This document shows, in pieces, positions 11,450 to 23,500 of a stretch of DNA of 64,000 nucleotides. Each line of letters begins with the position of its first letter. Position 1 is the stretch's first letter. The stretch is taken from NCBI RefSeq assembly GCF_963855985.1, contig NC_087095.1:8380001-8444000 (forward strand), given 5' to 3'. The notes under the pieces are model-generated. The model ran no database searches. It had not been told where the DNA came from and saw only the letters and a program-made list of their open reading frames with translations. The DNA is from Ostrinia nubilalis (lineage: Eukaryota > Arthropoda > Insecta > Lepidoptera > Crambidae). The position numbers and the translations under genes were made by a program.

Positions 11450-13237
11450 TTGGTATATTCATACGTTGCCCTCAACTTGATCACGCGTCAGTAACACATA
11501 TTTTACTAAACTACAAATTGGGCGAAAATTGTGGTGAGCACTGATCAAAGTTAAGTGTGATCAGCCGTGTGTAACGTGTGTTAAGCCTATTAACGTGAGT
11601 CTCAAACTGCTCACTTTAACCTATATGTAATTAATTGATAGTCAGTATTTTCGCGTGTAGATGAGTAAAATTACTCTACACATTTTAAAATAAAACAGAA
11701 AGATACTCTTAGCTGACGAAAATGCCTGATTAAGGATTCTTAGGTCCTAGTCCAAAACATTCCTCTTAAACCAATAAATGTCCATTACGGGCTTATTAGG
11801 CTTATTAGGCCTCCTCCAAAGATTTCCTGATTGTAAAATGCTTTGTTGAATGCATTAATTTTGCCAAATGGAATGTTTTAAACAAAAAATTCAGGCAGCT
11901 GATGATCACAATCTTTTTTAAACCGTTTTTGAAGACTTTTGGCAGCTTCACAAAACAATAAAACTACCCAGAACTTTATTAAAAACCATTGCTGTCCCCG
12001 ATAGATCGAAAAGAGTTTGCTTTCATGCGCCACCTGACATCGTGTCGCAAAAACTTTGCCAACAGAAAAACAATTTTCCATCCATGTTAGCTTTGGTTGG
12101 CTTGCAGCGGCCTGAGGGTACGCATATGCTGAAATACTCGCAGCCCCGCAGCCTAGTCAAGCCAGTAAGGTCCTAATGCTAAAGGCATAAGGTGCAGAGT
12201 TTAAAAAGAGTGACCCGATCGAATGGTCACGCATTGGATTGGACCTTTGTTTGTTAATATCTATCGCTACTTATGTATTTTCTTTTCTCTCAGGATTGGC
12301 TGTCTTATCTTACGCGCTCCCATAGGATCGGAGCAGTTATCGGGATTATTTTAAGCTCCAATTAATTTGTAGTTTAAGTAGGGGCGACAGCACATCAGAC
12401 TATACATTTTTGTATCCGCTCTAATCAAATCAAAAACAATAATCTATCTAATCGTATCAAAACCGCTCTTCTCAAACCTGTATAAGATGCTCGATGCACT
12501 TTTGTCTGCACTTAAATCTTTATTAGTGTTAGATGTCCAAGTTGAAATTGAATTTCGCAATCTTTTTCGCATGTGTTAATTTTTGCCACCGCTGGCTTTT
12601 ACGTGTTTGTGTGAAATAAAAGCAAAACGGGGTACCATTTCCCTCGTAGTTTATGAGGGTGTGTTAAATTTAATGTCATACGTGTTAGCTTGGATTCCAC
12701 AGTTCTAGAGTCATCGCTCGCGCAACGCCACTCTGGCGGGCAATTAGCTAAATACGTCGCAACCTGTGGAGTGGTTACTTAACCATTATAAACTTTGTAA
12801 GCCTTTGTTTTACTGCGCGGTGTTATGGGATCAAAACATCACGTAATGGTTAATGATTAAGTAAGGGTTAAAGGTTACTCTTTTGTTTTTATCATAGACT
12901 TTCTATTATGAGTCTGTCTGAGAACAATAAGCCGATTTAATGCCTGTTCATTCTCCTTTAATCTAGTGAAGAGTCAAAAGCTTAGGCTAACTCACGCAGA
13001 CTGTAATCCATCCAAGACTAAAGGTCTTTCTAAAGTAAGTGAAAAGTTGTAATATTTCGCTAAAAGTTATCCATTTCAAATAAAATACTGTCACTTCGTA
13101 AAAAGGACATATTGAAGGATCTCTTGAAAATGGTTGAGACAGTCATTTATGAAGTCGCCTGTCACATTACGTACATTTTTATTCGAAAAGAACAGATTTG
13201 GAAACAGAGAACCAAGAATTTTCTGAAAATGCCTTGA
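11450..13237. other. AT-rich non-coding DNA
   Basis: No frame longer than 67 codons and no recognised repeat. Confidence 0.5.
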
Positions 13238-13284
13238 CAGATAGACAGGTTCCTTTTTTTCCAAAAATTTTACGGAACCCTAAT
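13238..13284 (+). repeat. End fragment of the composite repeat seen at 54.9-56.0 kb
   Basis: GACAGATAGACAGG, a run of T, then TTTTACGGAACCCTAATAA resembles the end of the 54899-55976 repeat (GACGGACGGACGG, then GGTACGGAACCCTAAAAA). Only the terminal 45 bp or so are present. Confidence 0.45.
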
Positions 13285-16200
13285 AACAGTAATCCTTAGG
13301 AGCTTCGAAGGTTGCATTAAGCCTCCGATCCGATCAAGTCGTGTCAAGTCAAGGCTAATGTCGGCTTAGTATGACATCGAGGTTGTAATACGTGCACACG
13401 TAGCGAAGAAAATAAATAAGGATTTGGTATACTTAGTAGAATATTTAGAAATAACAAACCTTATGTCAATATTGAAAGAAAGAAAGAAAGAATGATTTTT
13501 TTTTATTTAGTCCACATTTTTTTTTATTGGTCATATTTAAAAAAAAATTACTTGCCCTGATGTAGTACATCTCTCATCTGATAATAATTTTCCATTTGAA
13601 GAGATGCATCGTGCATGCCAAGAGCTTCTCCGTTGTAGGTAAAAAAGTTGAATAGGTCGCAATAACTGAAATTGATCGTGAACTTATTTTCGAAGTTGAA
13701 ACCATGCGTGCATGTTAACTTAAAGATTATTATCATAATAATACGCATTATAATCCGTACGCGTAAGGCTGAAAATTCACAAACAACCGCGAAAAATACG
13801 TGATAACAACGTTTTGCAGCAGATAATGACGATGCGTTAAACATTTGCATGAACGTAAAAGCTTTTCCGAGAGCACATTAAAAGAGCGTGTGTAGAGATT
13901 GCCGATAAATGCTGTTTCTGCAGTGTTTTTGTACAAGTATTAAAGTGTGGTGTAACAAAAAATGATTTCATTAACTTGATTGAAATTGGCACTCGTTAAC
14001 TGTCACCTAGTAGGGAAAACTGATGCTCATAAGCTTCCATAAGCTTTGACAAAAAGTTAGGGTGACTTGAGTCGAAAACTATTGTTTAAACATGTACTTA
14101 TTCCAGTTAATTTAAAAGATTTTATATTAAGTATATTATATTGGAATACTGATATATTTTAGGCATTTCATTCCCGATTCACTTGCAAACATATATTCAT
14201 TTGTTGTGCCTAAGATAATAATTACTTAGTACTTAGGTACTTGCTTGCACATTTTACCTTTTTAAATAAGTATTTGGGATAGGTACGAGTATTACGTAAA
14301 TATTTAAAATCGTAATTCCAGTAAATATTAAACACGATTTAGTCTGATATAATAAACAAGTAGAAATATCGTTAATGAATACCTCCGCACTGTAAGTAAA
14401 CTGTACCTCTTCATAGGCTTGAAGAACTGAAACCTTTAAACAGTAGCAGCTTGATTTTAATTGGGCATTATGCAAACAAAAGCTGTCTTTCAAACTAATT
14501 CATCTTCATTTCAGGCTATGAGGCCTCATTAACTTTAGGCAGACATTCAAAAACACAAACTTGTGAAATGAAAGGTTCGCTAAAGGCTTTTACATTAGAT
14601 TCCTTTGTGAAGATTTACAGTTAAACGTCTTTGTTGAAGTTGTTTTACTGATAACTGTTACAACTGTAATTCCATTTTATTATATTAATTTTGAAACGTA
14701 CTTGTGGTTAGATGTATTGAGGACTGAAATTTTTAAAAGAAGGGATTTATGGTGTCGTGTCCAGGACAGTGTCCTGTTCCTTCCTGTATATAGATGACGT
14801 AGAGAATAATGCGTTTAAAGTCTGTGATTTGTACCAAAATGTAACGTGTCTGCTATACGAGTATCCCTCACCATTTCCATATTGAAGCTCTTCTGCAATT
14901 TATGGGGACTGGAGTAATCGAAACACTATGTTTTTTAGGCAATGCCACGGTAAAGCGCTTATCAAAAGCTATCAAATAGAACTCGCACTAAGCCCTCAGT
15001 GTGGGTTGCGCTGGGCAGCATGTCTGTTCTATTTTTTGACAAGGGTAAAAGCTTTAAAAAGCGTCATCTACACGTGGTGAGGGCATATTAATTAAATTTT
15101 TTTTAGGTGGTGTTACCTACTAACAAAAAAAACTCAATGAAAAATGATTTAATTAAATTATCACAAACTTCAAATTCTACTGTTCACCGTGTCTCTTTAA
15201 ACAGTCGACATTGGTGAAACCAGTGTGCTTCAAATACGCACCATTGAAGCCATTAAACAGACAAAATAATAATGAAAGTTTTTTCAGACGTTTTTTTTCA
15301 AAAATTAGTAAGTTCAAAAGCAAGTATATAGAGATTTGCTTTCGTTAAATCAAAATAAATATTGTTTGCGAAGGAAAAAAAATGCATCATGTGGGAGTCG
15401 AACTAACGACCCTTCGCTTGTGATTGCAGCTGATTCTTTTATTTGGTCTGCTATAACACAATTATAAAAACGTGCTAACTTCCTAATCCGGACATAAATA
15501 TTATCCTGGGATCCTGTTAGTTGTGTACATATGAACCTTTCACGTCATCCTGTACATTTTCTTTGTTCATGATTCCGATCCCTTGTCTGGACGGAAAATT
15601 TACTTTCGGCCGAGCTTTTTGTCCGCAACCTCGGCTTATGAGTAAGATACTGTAAAATAATGCCAGTAATCTACCCAAATTAACAAATAACCTTGTTAAA
15701 ATTACGACCACATGGGATTAATAATAAGGTTCTGTCGGCGGTTTGTTTGGGGGAGAATTAACTAGATTAGGGTTTGGATGCAAAAAATGCGTTTTGTTCC
15801 ATTGTTGTAGAGTTTTGTCATGTAAGTTTATAGCTACGAATAGTATGCAGACTTTATTGTGAAACCTTTTTTATATTTGACATTTGAGAATTTATATATT
15901 TGTATTTTTGTTAGAAGAGTTTTTTTACGAGGTTTACGAAGGCTAAGCTGCGGGCTGAAGATAAACAGTTAAATGACATCATTATTTATAAAATATTTAA
16001 GACAATACATGAGTTATTGAAACTAAATAATAAAATCATAAGATTTTGCTTTGAATAAACGTGTGTTTGAAACTAGACACTTAAGTTACAGTTTTGTACG
16101 AGAAACACGTTTATAAACTCCGAAGGTTGATCAGTGACCCAACAGTAAACAAAGTCCGTTAATCTCGCTGACAGCTGGCGGTGGGTCAGCTTAAGAAAGT

Positions 16201-16715
16201 GAAAACTAAACTGTTTTTCAAAGTGGTTCTGTCAATAACGCACCCCACTTGCCGTATTCTTCGCACGAGTTTCGCATTAACCGCAAAAGTGGGGGTAGAT
16301 GCGTCAAACGACCGTCAAGTCGCAAGTTTCCTTTGATGCCGGGAGAATTTTCAAGTTGCCGTGTCAAACGCTATAAACTTCTGCCACTGAGGTGTTGATA
16401 GATTACTTTTATCAAAAACAAGTTGCTGTAAAACTAAAGCACTCTTGGTGGTACCACAGAATAAGTAATAGTACAGGTACAGAAGGATTACTCCGCAAAA
16501 CGATTTAAATAAATGCGAGTCTTGCTACGACGCGATACAGTGGAATTCAGCTCGCACAGCACTACGTACCTACAATTTTATTCACCTACAAGTTTTGTCT
16601 CTTTCTATCGCGTGCCTCTGAACTCTTCTTACGCTGTTAGGGTTGCTGTCTAGTGAAAAAATTAATTAATCTACTTATTTGTAATGAGGTACGTATGTAG
16701 GTAAGTATGCATTCA
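13285..16715. other. AT-rich non-coding DNA
   Basis: This stretch holds a short (GAAA)n tract near 13472-13492 and a 100-codon minus-strand frame at 13548-13850 discussed as a doubtful exon. A less AT-rich patch at 16130-16370 has no recognised coding. A tRNA-like GTTCGACTCCC motif on the minus strand near 15390-15402 is too degenerate to call. Confidence 0.45.
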
Positions 16716-16782
16716 TTATGGAAAACCTTGGGAGAGGCCTTTGTCCAGCAGTGGACGTCATTTGGCTGAAACGAACGAACGA
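16716..16782 (+). mobile_element. RTE 3' tail fragment, (AACG)-type
   Basis: The sequence reads TGGAAAACCTTGGGAGAGGC, the stop in TTGGCTGAAACG and the tail GAACGAACGAA. It is about 67 bp and matches the same part of the 29.4-kb copy. No convincing target duplication. Confidence 0.7.
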
Positions 16783-19284
16783 ATTCTGATCAGTAGTCAT
16801 GGTAGGTTAGGTTCCTATACTATCCTAAGAATTATTGATTACCTACATGGCCAACATACCTTTCAGCATCTTTGGGAAGCGAAAAAAAAAGATAAATCCG
16901 GTAGATTTCTTTTCGAATTTAAACACCCGAACGCCGCACAATATTTCTTTCTCTTTATGTCCATTTTTAAATAATACTTCGATCATAGAATTATAATCAT
17001 ACTACAACGCACGCCAGCGTCCTGACGGGCGCGCGCGTGACACTCGACTGATATAATACCCGCCGGCGGGGCGCTTCGCTGTAGGTAATTATCGGATGTA
17101 CCGCGCGGAGTGAGCCAGGCCTGGTGGTACCTAGTGACGTAATCGAATTAATTGTGTAAGGTTTAACGGAATGCGCTTGGGAATAGTAGTTCAACGAAGA
17201 TTATTGCATTAGTAAAATAAAATAGCTGTGATGAATAATAAAATTAGTAGCTACTGTATTTTAAACGAAGTTATTTTAAGACTTTTAAAGCTTGTATGAA
17301 TATTTTATGTTTAAAAAGATTATAGTTAGGTATTTCAAAGGACCGGGCGTACAGCGGCTGGACGATAACCTAAGAAAGGTCTTTGGTAAAGAAGGTTTTT
17401 GTCCCTCACAAAAACCGCGTAATATGTATATTACCCTACGTACCTACCTATGTACTCAATATCGTAATATAAGAATAGACATTTACTTCTTCTGTGTTAT
17501 TAATTGTCTCAAAGATACAGTCCATCATTAGAAAAAAGCAAATAAAAAAACTTAATTCCAAAAAGTTATACGGGCCTAGGTCATTATCACAACTTAAAAA
17601 TTCAATAAAGATCCACCTCTGCCATTAGAATGAAAAATGTACAACGACTGGCCAATTTATGATTCTAGTGGCCAAGAAAAATTCAAGAGTCGTAAAAATT
17701 TACGAGTTTAATGAGAAACTTTAGGGAAAACTCGCTCGCTTTGCCTCCAAAATGGCTTGGTTAACACTGAATACAAAATTTCCGAAATGAAATTGCCAAG
17801 TTTTCAAATCTGATTCAATGAAAATTTCCGACTTGAAAAGGTTATTTTACAACTCTTCCGCGGTGAAGTGTTGCTTACCGTATCTTTTGTTTAGATGCGT
17901 GAAGAAAACTTTTGTACGAGTAAATTTAATTTTAACCTGTGATTGTTAGAATTTTAATTGGTCAATCATTATTAACATGCCTTAGTTATACGTGGAATTA
18001 TCGAAACTATGTTATACAGAGTGTAAATGTAAACTGATTTTAAGATGTAATAAGGTTAACCTTAGAAAACAACTGGACCCTTTAAAATTAAACTGGAACT
18101 TGGAACTTCGACTTTAGAAGAATAACGCAATATACAGATGGTAAATCGTACATTATGTAATTCAGTAAATGTACTCGTACCTATCTGCTCACAGACTCCT
18201 TAAACACGCTACCGAAACTAAATCGATTCTGTCAATTACATTCGATTTGTGTCAAGTTTAGCTTTAGAATGTAGCAGTGCCGTCACTCAATTATCAATGA
18301 GAGCCACTCGTGTACCTACACTATCTGTGTCAAACTGGGACATAGGATGCTTAGGTTAGACAGAAATTAAGCTTCGACTCTCATGTCGGTATCGAGTTCG
18401 GTAAGCACCTCTAGAAGAACAGCTTAATGGCACATAACAATGTGGGTGAGATACCTAAGGGGCCTACTTAGAAAGTTCTTAGGTACTACTTACCTTACAG
18501 TTATCTTAAAATTGAACCCGTGTGGATTTCATTCCGTTAGAAAGTCGAGCACGCGTCTCCGTACTCTTTGAGATATTTTGCCGTCACGGAGAAAGTTAGT
18601 GTGTGTTCTTCTAATAGGTCTATTTCTTAAATAAAATAATCTAATCGGAGTGTGTAATAAAAAATCTTAATATTAAAATTTATTGATTCACCCGTGGTCG
18701 GGTACAAAATTAAAAGTACAAAATTAAAGTCATAAAAACTAGGTTACCTTCTAAAAATATTGATGGAAAAACAAGTAAGTAGTTACTGATAAATAAAATT
18801 CCATATCTTTGTCGCTCATATATTAAAAAAATAAAGGCCTGTGCACACAGCAACAAATAATTTTGTATTCACTCACACATGTTACTACTGGATCGGAATC
18901 TTCATTTCAGGTTAAATTTCAAAAAGCAACAGAGTATTTAAATATCAACCACGCTCAACTTCGTAAAGAGGCCTCAGCGCTCTTTTTTTAAAATAGCAGT
19001 ATTTATTTAAAATCATAAGCTGGCAGAAATATTTTTAATAATAACGTGTATTTTTTGTCATAATAAAATTCAGTATTCAATGGGAAATAAAAATAATAAG
19101 TTACAAAACGTCGAAAAAATACGAAATTTCGGTATTACACAAATACGATTACCTAGTTACTTACATAAAGAGCATTATTTATTCAAACGAATAAAAACAT
19201 AACCTTCCTTCTGGCGCAGTCGGGTAAAAATATACTTATTTTGTAAATTAAAATATTTTTTTACAAAACAGTGAAGTATAGGTA
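16783..19284. other. AT-rich non-coding DNA with one GC-rich patch
   Basis: Positions 17005-17130 are unusually GC-rich for this window, with GGGCGCGCGCGTGAC and CGCCGGCGGGGCGC. No coding frame or inverted ends were recognised there, so it could be a regulatory island or an undetected element. The CAGTCGGGTAAAAATA tail motif lies at about 19216-19231. Confidence 0.45.
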
Positions 19285-19289
19285 CTTAG
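19285..19289. repeat. BEL target-site duplication, left copy
   Basis: CTTAG here is repeated at 26177-26181, immediately outside the two LTRs. A 5-bp duplication is usual for BEL/Pao integrases. Confidence 0.9.
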
Positions 19290-19509
19290 TGTTGTGGATT
19301 TCACTGTGAAACCTATTGTATGTGTGAGCCTCGTGTGTATGGGAATAAGTAGCTACTTTAAAGCAAACACGAAACTTTCCGACATAACAAAACTGTATAT
19401 TCATTCACTTTTTTATATCTAAAGTCAACAAGACGTATCAAAAACAATAGAAATAGAAAAAAGTATAAAAAGTAAAAAATACATATAAAAAGGTTTGATG
19501 TCGCCAACA
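19290..19509 (-). repeat. BEL 3' LTR
   Basis: It is 220 bp, bounded by TG and CA. It is identical to 25957-26176 except A at 19397 against G at 26064. Read on the element strand it starts TGTTGGCGACATCAAACC and contains an AT-rich stretch that could supply a TATA-like site. Confidence 0.95.
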
Positions 19510-19519
19510 TCGTCCCCCC
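19510..19519 (-). promoter_or_regulatory. BEL polypurine tract
   Basis: On the element strand GGGGGGACGA directly precedes the 3' LTR. This is where plus-strand DNA synthesis would be primed. Confidence 0.7.
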
Positions 19520-19567
19520 GGTGTGGCAAGTGTGGCAACACCAAACAAATAACGGCGACAAAATACA

Positions 19568-20537
19568 TTAGGATGGGAGTGAAATCAAGGGAACTACTTT
19601 GCGCACCGGCCTGCGCAATAAACCACCCCTAATTGCGACCTCTACGACCCTGACAACCCCGTCGTGTCCCGGAAAGGTCCTCGTTACACGGCCTCTGGGC
19701 CAGGAACCGCGTGGAAGGTTCCCATCGGCCACAAGAACTGGATCTCCGGGCTTCAGGTTTTTCGCAGGGTGAACCTCGGAGCGAGGTACCAGGTTCGGCA
19801 GATACTCGCGGACCCAACGCGTCCAAAAATGGTCCGCGAGCCGCTGTGACTTCTTCCATTGCACTCTGCGCATTAAATCCGTGTCGGTACATTCAGCCAA
19901 TGGAGTGTGAGGGGAAGACGAGCCGATGATAAAGTGGAATGGTGTGAGCGCTTCACTAGCATCTGGATCCACGGAGACGTGCGTTAGAGGACGCGAGTTC
20001 ACTATGCCCTCCGCTTCCGACAGTAGTGTATGGAGAACCTCCTCTCGTGGCGCTCGTTCCTTTAGCGTCGCCTTCAAGGCGGTCTTTATGGACCGCACCA
20101 TCCGCTCCCAACAGCCACCCATAAATGGCGCAGATGGCGGGATGAATTTCCAGTTTATCCGCTGGTTTAATACGTAGTCCTGCACCGGCGCTGCGTAGAG
20201 CGCGGACAGTTCCTTGCTAGCCCCAACAAATGCGGTCCCGTTGTCGGAGATAATAGTTGATGGGCTTCCGCGTCTGGAAATGAAACGACGCAGCGCCATA
20301 ATAGCCGAATCTGCAGACAAACCCAACGCTTCTCTGTACGTCTGCCCACCGTTATAGTCACTGGTCCGAAGTAGTCCAAACCGACACAGCTGAAGGGCCT
20401 GGTATGGTGAGCCAGTCTTTCGGGCGGCAAGTCTCCGATGGGTGGGATAGTGGGAACAGCTTTCTGGACTCTGCATGTGAGGCAGGACTTCGCAACTTTC
20501 TTCACCGCTGGGCGCAGACCGACGACGTAAAATGCCT
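19568..20537 (-). pseudogene. Downstream, frameshifted copy of the BEL integrase region with the true pol C-terminus
   Basis: After the tandem duplication the downstream copy carries part of the integrase from the zinc-binding CLTCRVQKA region through both SDNGTAFVGA and GGCWERM. It then continues into the authentic C-terminal domain (KPGDPVLVADGNLPRG and RGRVTRTFPGHDG) that the 1806-residue frame lacks. A 55-bp deletion relative to the other copy falls between the first and second catalytic Asp. It removes about 18 residues (VRAVHIEVV block) and shifts the frame, so the N-terminal half (20167-20505) and C-terminal half lie in different frames. No ribosome reads it as one integrase. Confidence 0.85.
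19829..20537. repeat. BEL internal tandem duplication, copy A (709 bp)
   Basis: Copy A abuts copy B (20538-21301) with no spacer. They differ by the 55-bp gap in A and about two substitutions in 709 aligned bases, for example C against T in CCTTGCTAGCC and T against G in GATGATAAAG. The similarity matches the LTR divergence, so duplication and insertion may be of similar age. Confidence 0.9.
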
Positions 20538-23500
20538 ATGGTCCGCGAGCCGCTGTGACTTCTTCCATTGCACTCTGCGCATTAAATCCGTGTCGGTACA
20601 TTCAGCCAATGGAGTGTGAGGGGAAGACGAGCCGATGAGAAAGTGGAATGGTGTGAGCGCTTCACTAGCATCTGGATCCACGGAGACGTGCGTTAGAGGA
20701 CGCGAGTTCACTATGCCCTCCGCTTCCGACAGTAGTGTATGGAGAACCTCCTCTCGTGGCGCTCGTTCCTTTAGCGTCGCCTTCAAGGCGGTCTTTATGG
20801 ACCGCACCATCCGCTCCCAACAGCCACCCATAAATGGCGCAGATGGCGGGATGAATTTCCAGTTTATCCGCTGGTTTAATACGTAGTCCTGCACCGGCGC
20901 TGCGTAGAGCGCGGACAGTTCCTTGTTAGCCCCAACAAATGCGGTCCCGTTGTCGGAGATAATAGTTGATGGGCTTCCGCGTCTGGAAATGAAACGACGC
21001 AGCGCCATAATAGCCGAATCTGCAGACAAACTCCCGACGACTTCAATGTGGACAGCGCGCACCGTGAGACAAGTGAATAACGCTACCCAACGCTTCTCTG
21101 TACGTCTGCCCACCGTTATAGTCACTGGTCCGAAGTAGTCCAAACCGACACAGCTGAAGGGCCTGGTATGGTGAGCCAGTCTTTCGGGCGGCAAGTCTCC
21201 GATGGGTGGGATAGTGGGAACAGCTTTCTGGACTCTGCATGTGAGGCAGGACTTCGCAACTTTCTTCACCGCTGGGCGCAGACCGACGACGTAAAATGCC
21301 TGGCGAAGTTCATTGATAACCAGCTCGTTGTTCGCATGGGCGGCGCTCTGGTGATAGTGGCCGATGAGAAGCCTAACAATGGGATGTTTCCCATCAAGCA
21401 CGACAGGGTTGTTAGAAACTTCCGTTCCCTGAGCAGCGCCAATTCTACCCGAGAGGCGGAGCAACCCAAAATCATCTAGCATCAGTGACAAATTGTGTAG
21501 ACGACTTTGCTTTGGAAGTGGTTTGCAACTGCGTAAACAAGAGCGTTCAAGTTCAAAAGCATCTATTTGTGACTGAAGAAAAAGATGACGCTCAGCAAGA
21601 CTAAGGTCGTCCACGAGCAACGGCCTCAGACAAAGTGTTGGTTGCTCCGACTCTCTTTGACCCATAGCCTTTGCGCTTTTGGTTCGATCCAAAAGTGAGC
21701 GAAAAGCTCTGGCACAACAAACAACGCGAGCAGTAGCGCGCAATAGCCTGAGCCATTTACTAAAGCGCGTGAAATTTGCAACTACCGGAAGAAATGAATC
21801 GCGCACGTTGGTTACTGCTACGGTTTCCGAAATAGGCGTCGAGCGTTTCATCTCTTCCGGAGTTGATGACAAATTGACCGGTTCAATCGGCCAATCAACG
21901 GCAGGCAAAGTCAAAAAATGGGGGCCAGAAAACCATCTTGAATTAATTTGGAATTTGTGTTTGACACGCGTAGCATCATCTGCGACGTTCAATTCAGAGG
22001 GCACATACCTCCAGTCGGCTACGCTCGTGGTCTCTAAAATCTCCCCAACGCGATGAGCAACAAAAGTTTTGAAAGAGCGAGCATCGCTTCTCAGCCATTT
22101 TAAGACTGTGAGGCTATCATACCAGTAGCGTACTGAGGAAGGTTTGCGCCGGTGGGCCTGAATAATGTAGGAGGCAAAGCGAGCTGCAATAAGACCCGCC
22201 TGTAACTCCAATCTCGGTATGGAGACCGGCTTTAGTGGAGCTAGGCGAGCTTTGCCTCCGATCAAAGCCAGCTGCACAGTTCCGTCGACGCACACGAAAC
22301 GCCAGTAAGCGACACAGCCGTAGGCGAGTTCGCTCGCGTCAGCGAAAATGTGCAACTGACAATCGATGATTGTGTTATGAGAGAAATAATGTCGTGGAAT
22401 GGAGCATGACAATAATTTTGAAAGTTCGCCAAACCATGACTCCCATCGAGAAATGAGATGAAGTGGAAGGTTGTCGTCCCAGCCAATACCAAGTCTCCAG
22501 GTTTGCTGGAAAATAACACGTCCTTGCAACACAATAGGCGTCAAAAACCCCAAAGGGTCATACACCCGCATCAGGTGAGCAAGGACAGTGCGTTTCGTGA
22601 GTTTTGTTGGAAACTTGGCAATATCGGGTCGTGAGAAGCTGAGAGTGTCATCGGTGACGTTCCAGGCCAGCCCTAAAATGCGTACACTCACTGCAGTCGC
22701 AGGCGTACGAATATCCGCGGGAAGAGCTGATAGAGCTTCCACCGAGTTCGATACCCAGGCTCTCATGTCAAGACCAGCTTGGGCGTGGACGTGTACTATA
22801 TCGGATGCTAAACGAGCAGCTACCTCCGGAGAGTCCACACTCCCAAGATAATCATCCATGTAATGGTCTTGTAAAATAGCATCTGCGGCAGCTGGATATT
22901 GCTCTCGGTGTTCCTCAGCGTTACGGTTTTTTAGGTACAAAGCCGTGAATGGACTAGAAGTGGCCCCGAACATCATCGAGGACATTCGATATACCCTGAG
23001 GGGGTGTGCGGGGCTCTCGCGCCATAAAAACCTTTGAGCGTCGCGATCTTCAAGTCTTATTTTAGTTTGAGGAAACATTTCGCGAATATCCGCGTTCAAA
23101 GCGATACGTCCCTCTCCAAAGCGCATTAGAATTGCAAGCAGCGGTTGCAATATGTCGGGTCCCGATAGCAACAAAGAGTTAAGGCTAACCCCGGAATAAG
23201 TAGCTGCTGCATCATGGACGACACGCAGTTTCTTTTTTTGTGGGTGCATCACACCAAAGTGGGGAAGATACCACGTAATTTTGCCCTGAGGTTCCTTATC
23301 GCACGGCTCAGCGTAACCTTTCTGAATCATCGCGTTAATATTCGTTCGATAAGCATCTGCATACGACTCATCCTTGAGCATCTTATGCTCCAGAGAAAGA
23401 AAGCGTTTACGAGCCAACTGGTAGCTGTCAGGCACGGATTCAATATTTCGTTTCCACAACAAACCGGTTTCAAACCTACCAGAAGGTAAACGACGTGTGG

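Noticed and set aside
15385..15470. Possible tRNA on the minus strand (GTTCGACTCCC box)
   Set aside because: The T-arm stem pairs at only about three of five positions and no proper acceptor stem is seen; at most a tRNA-derived remnant.
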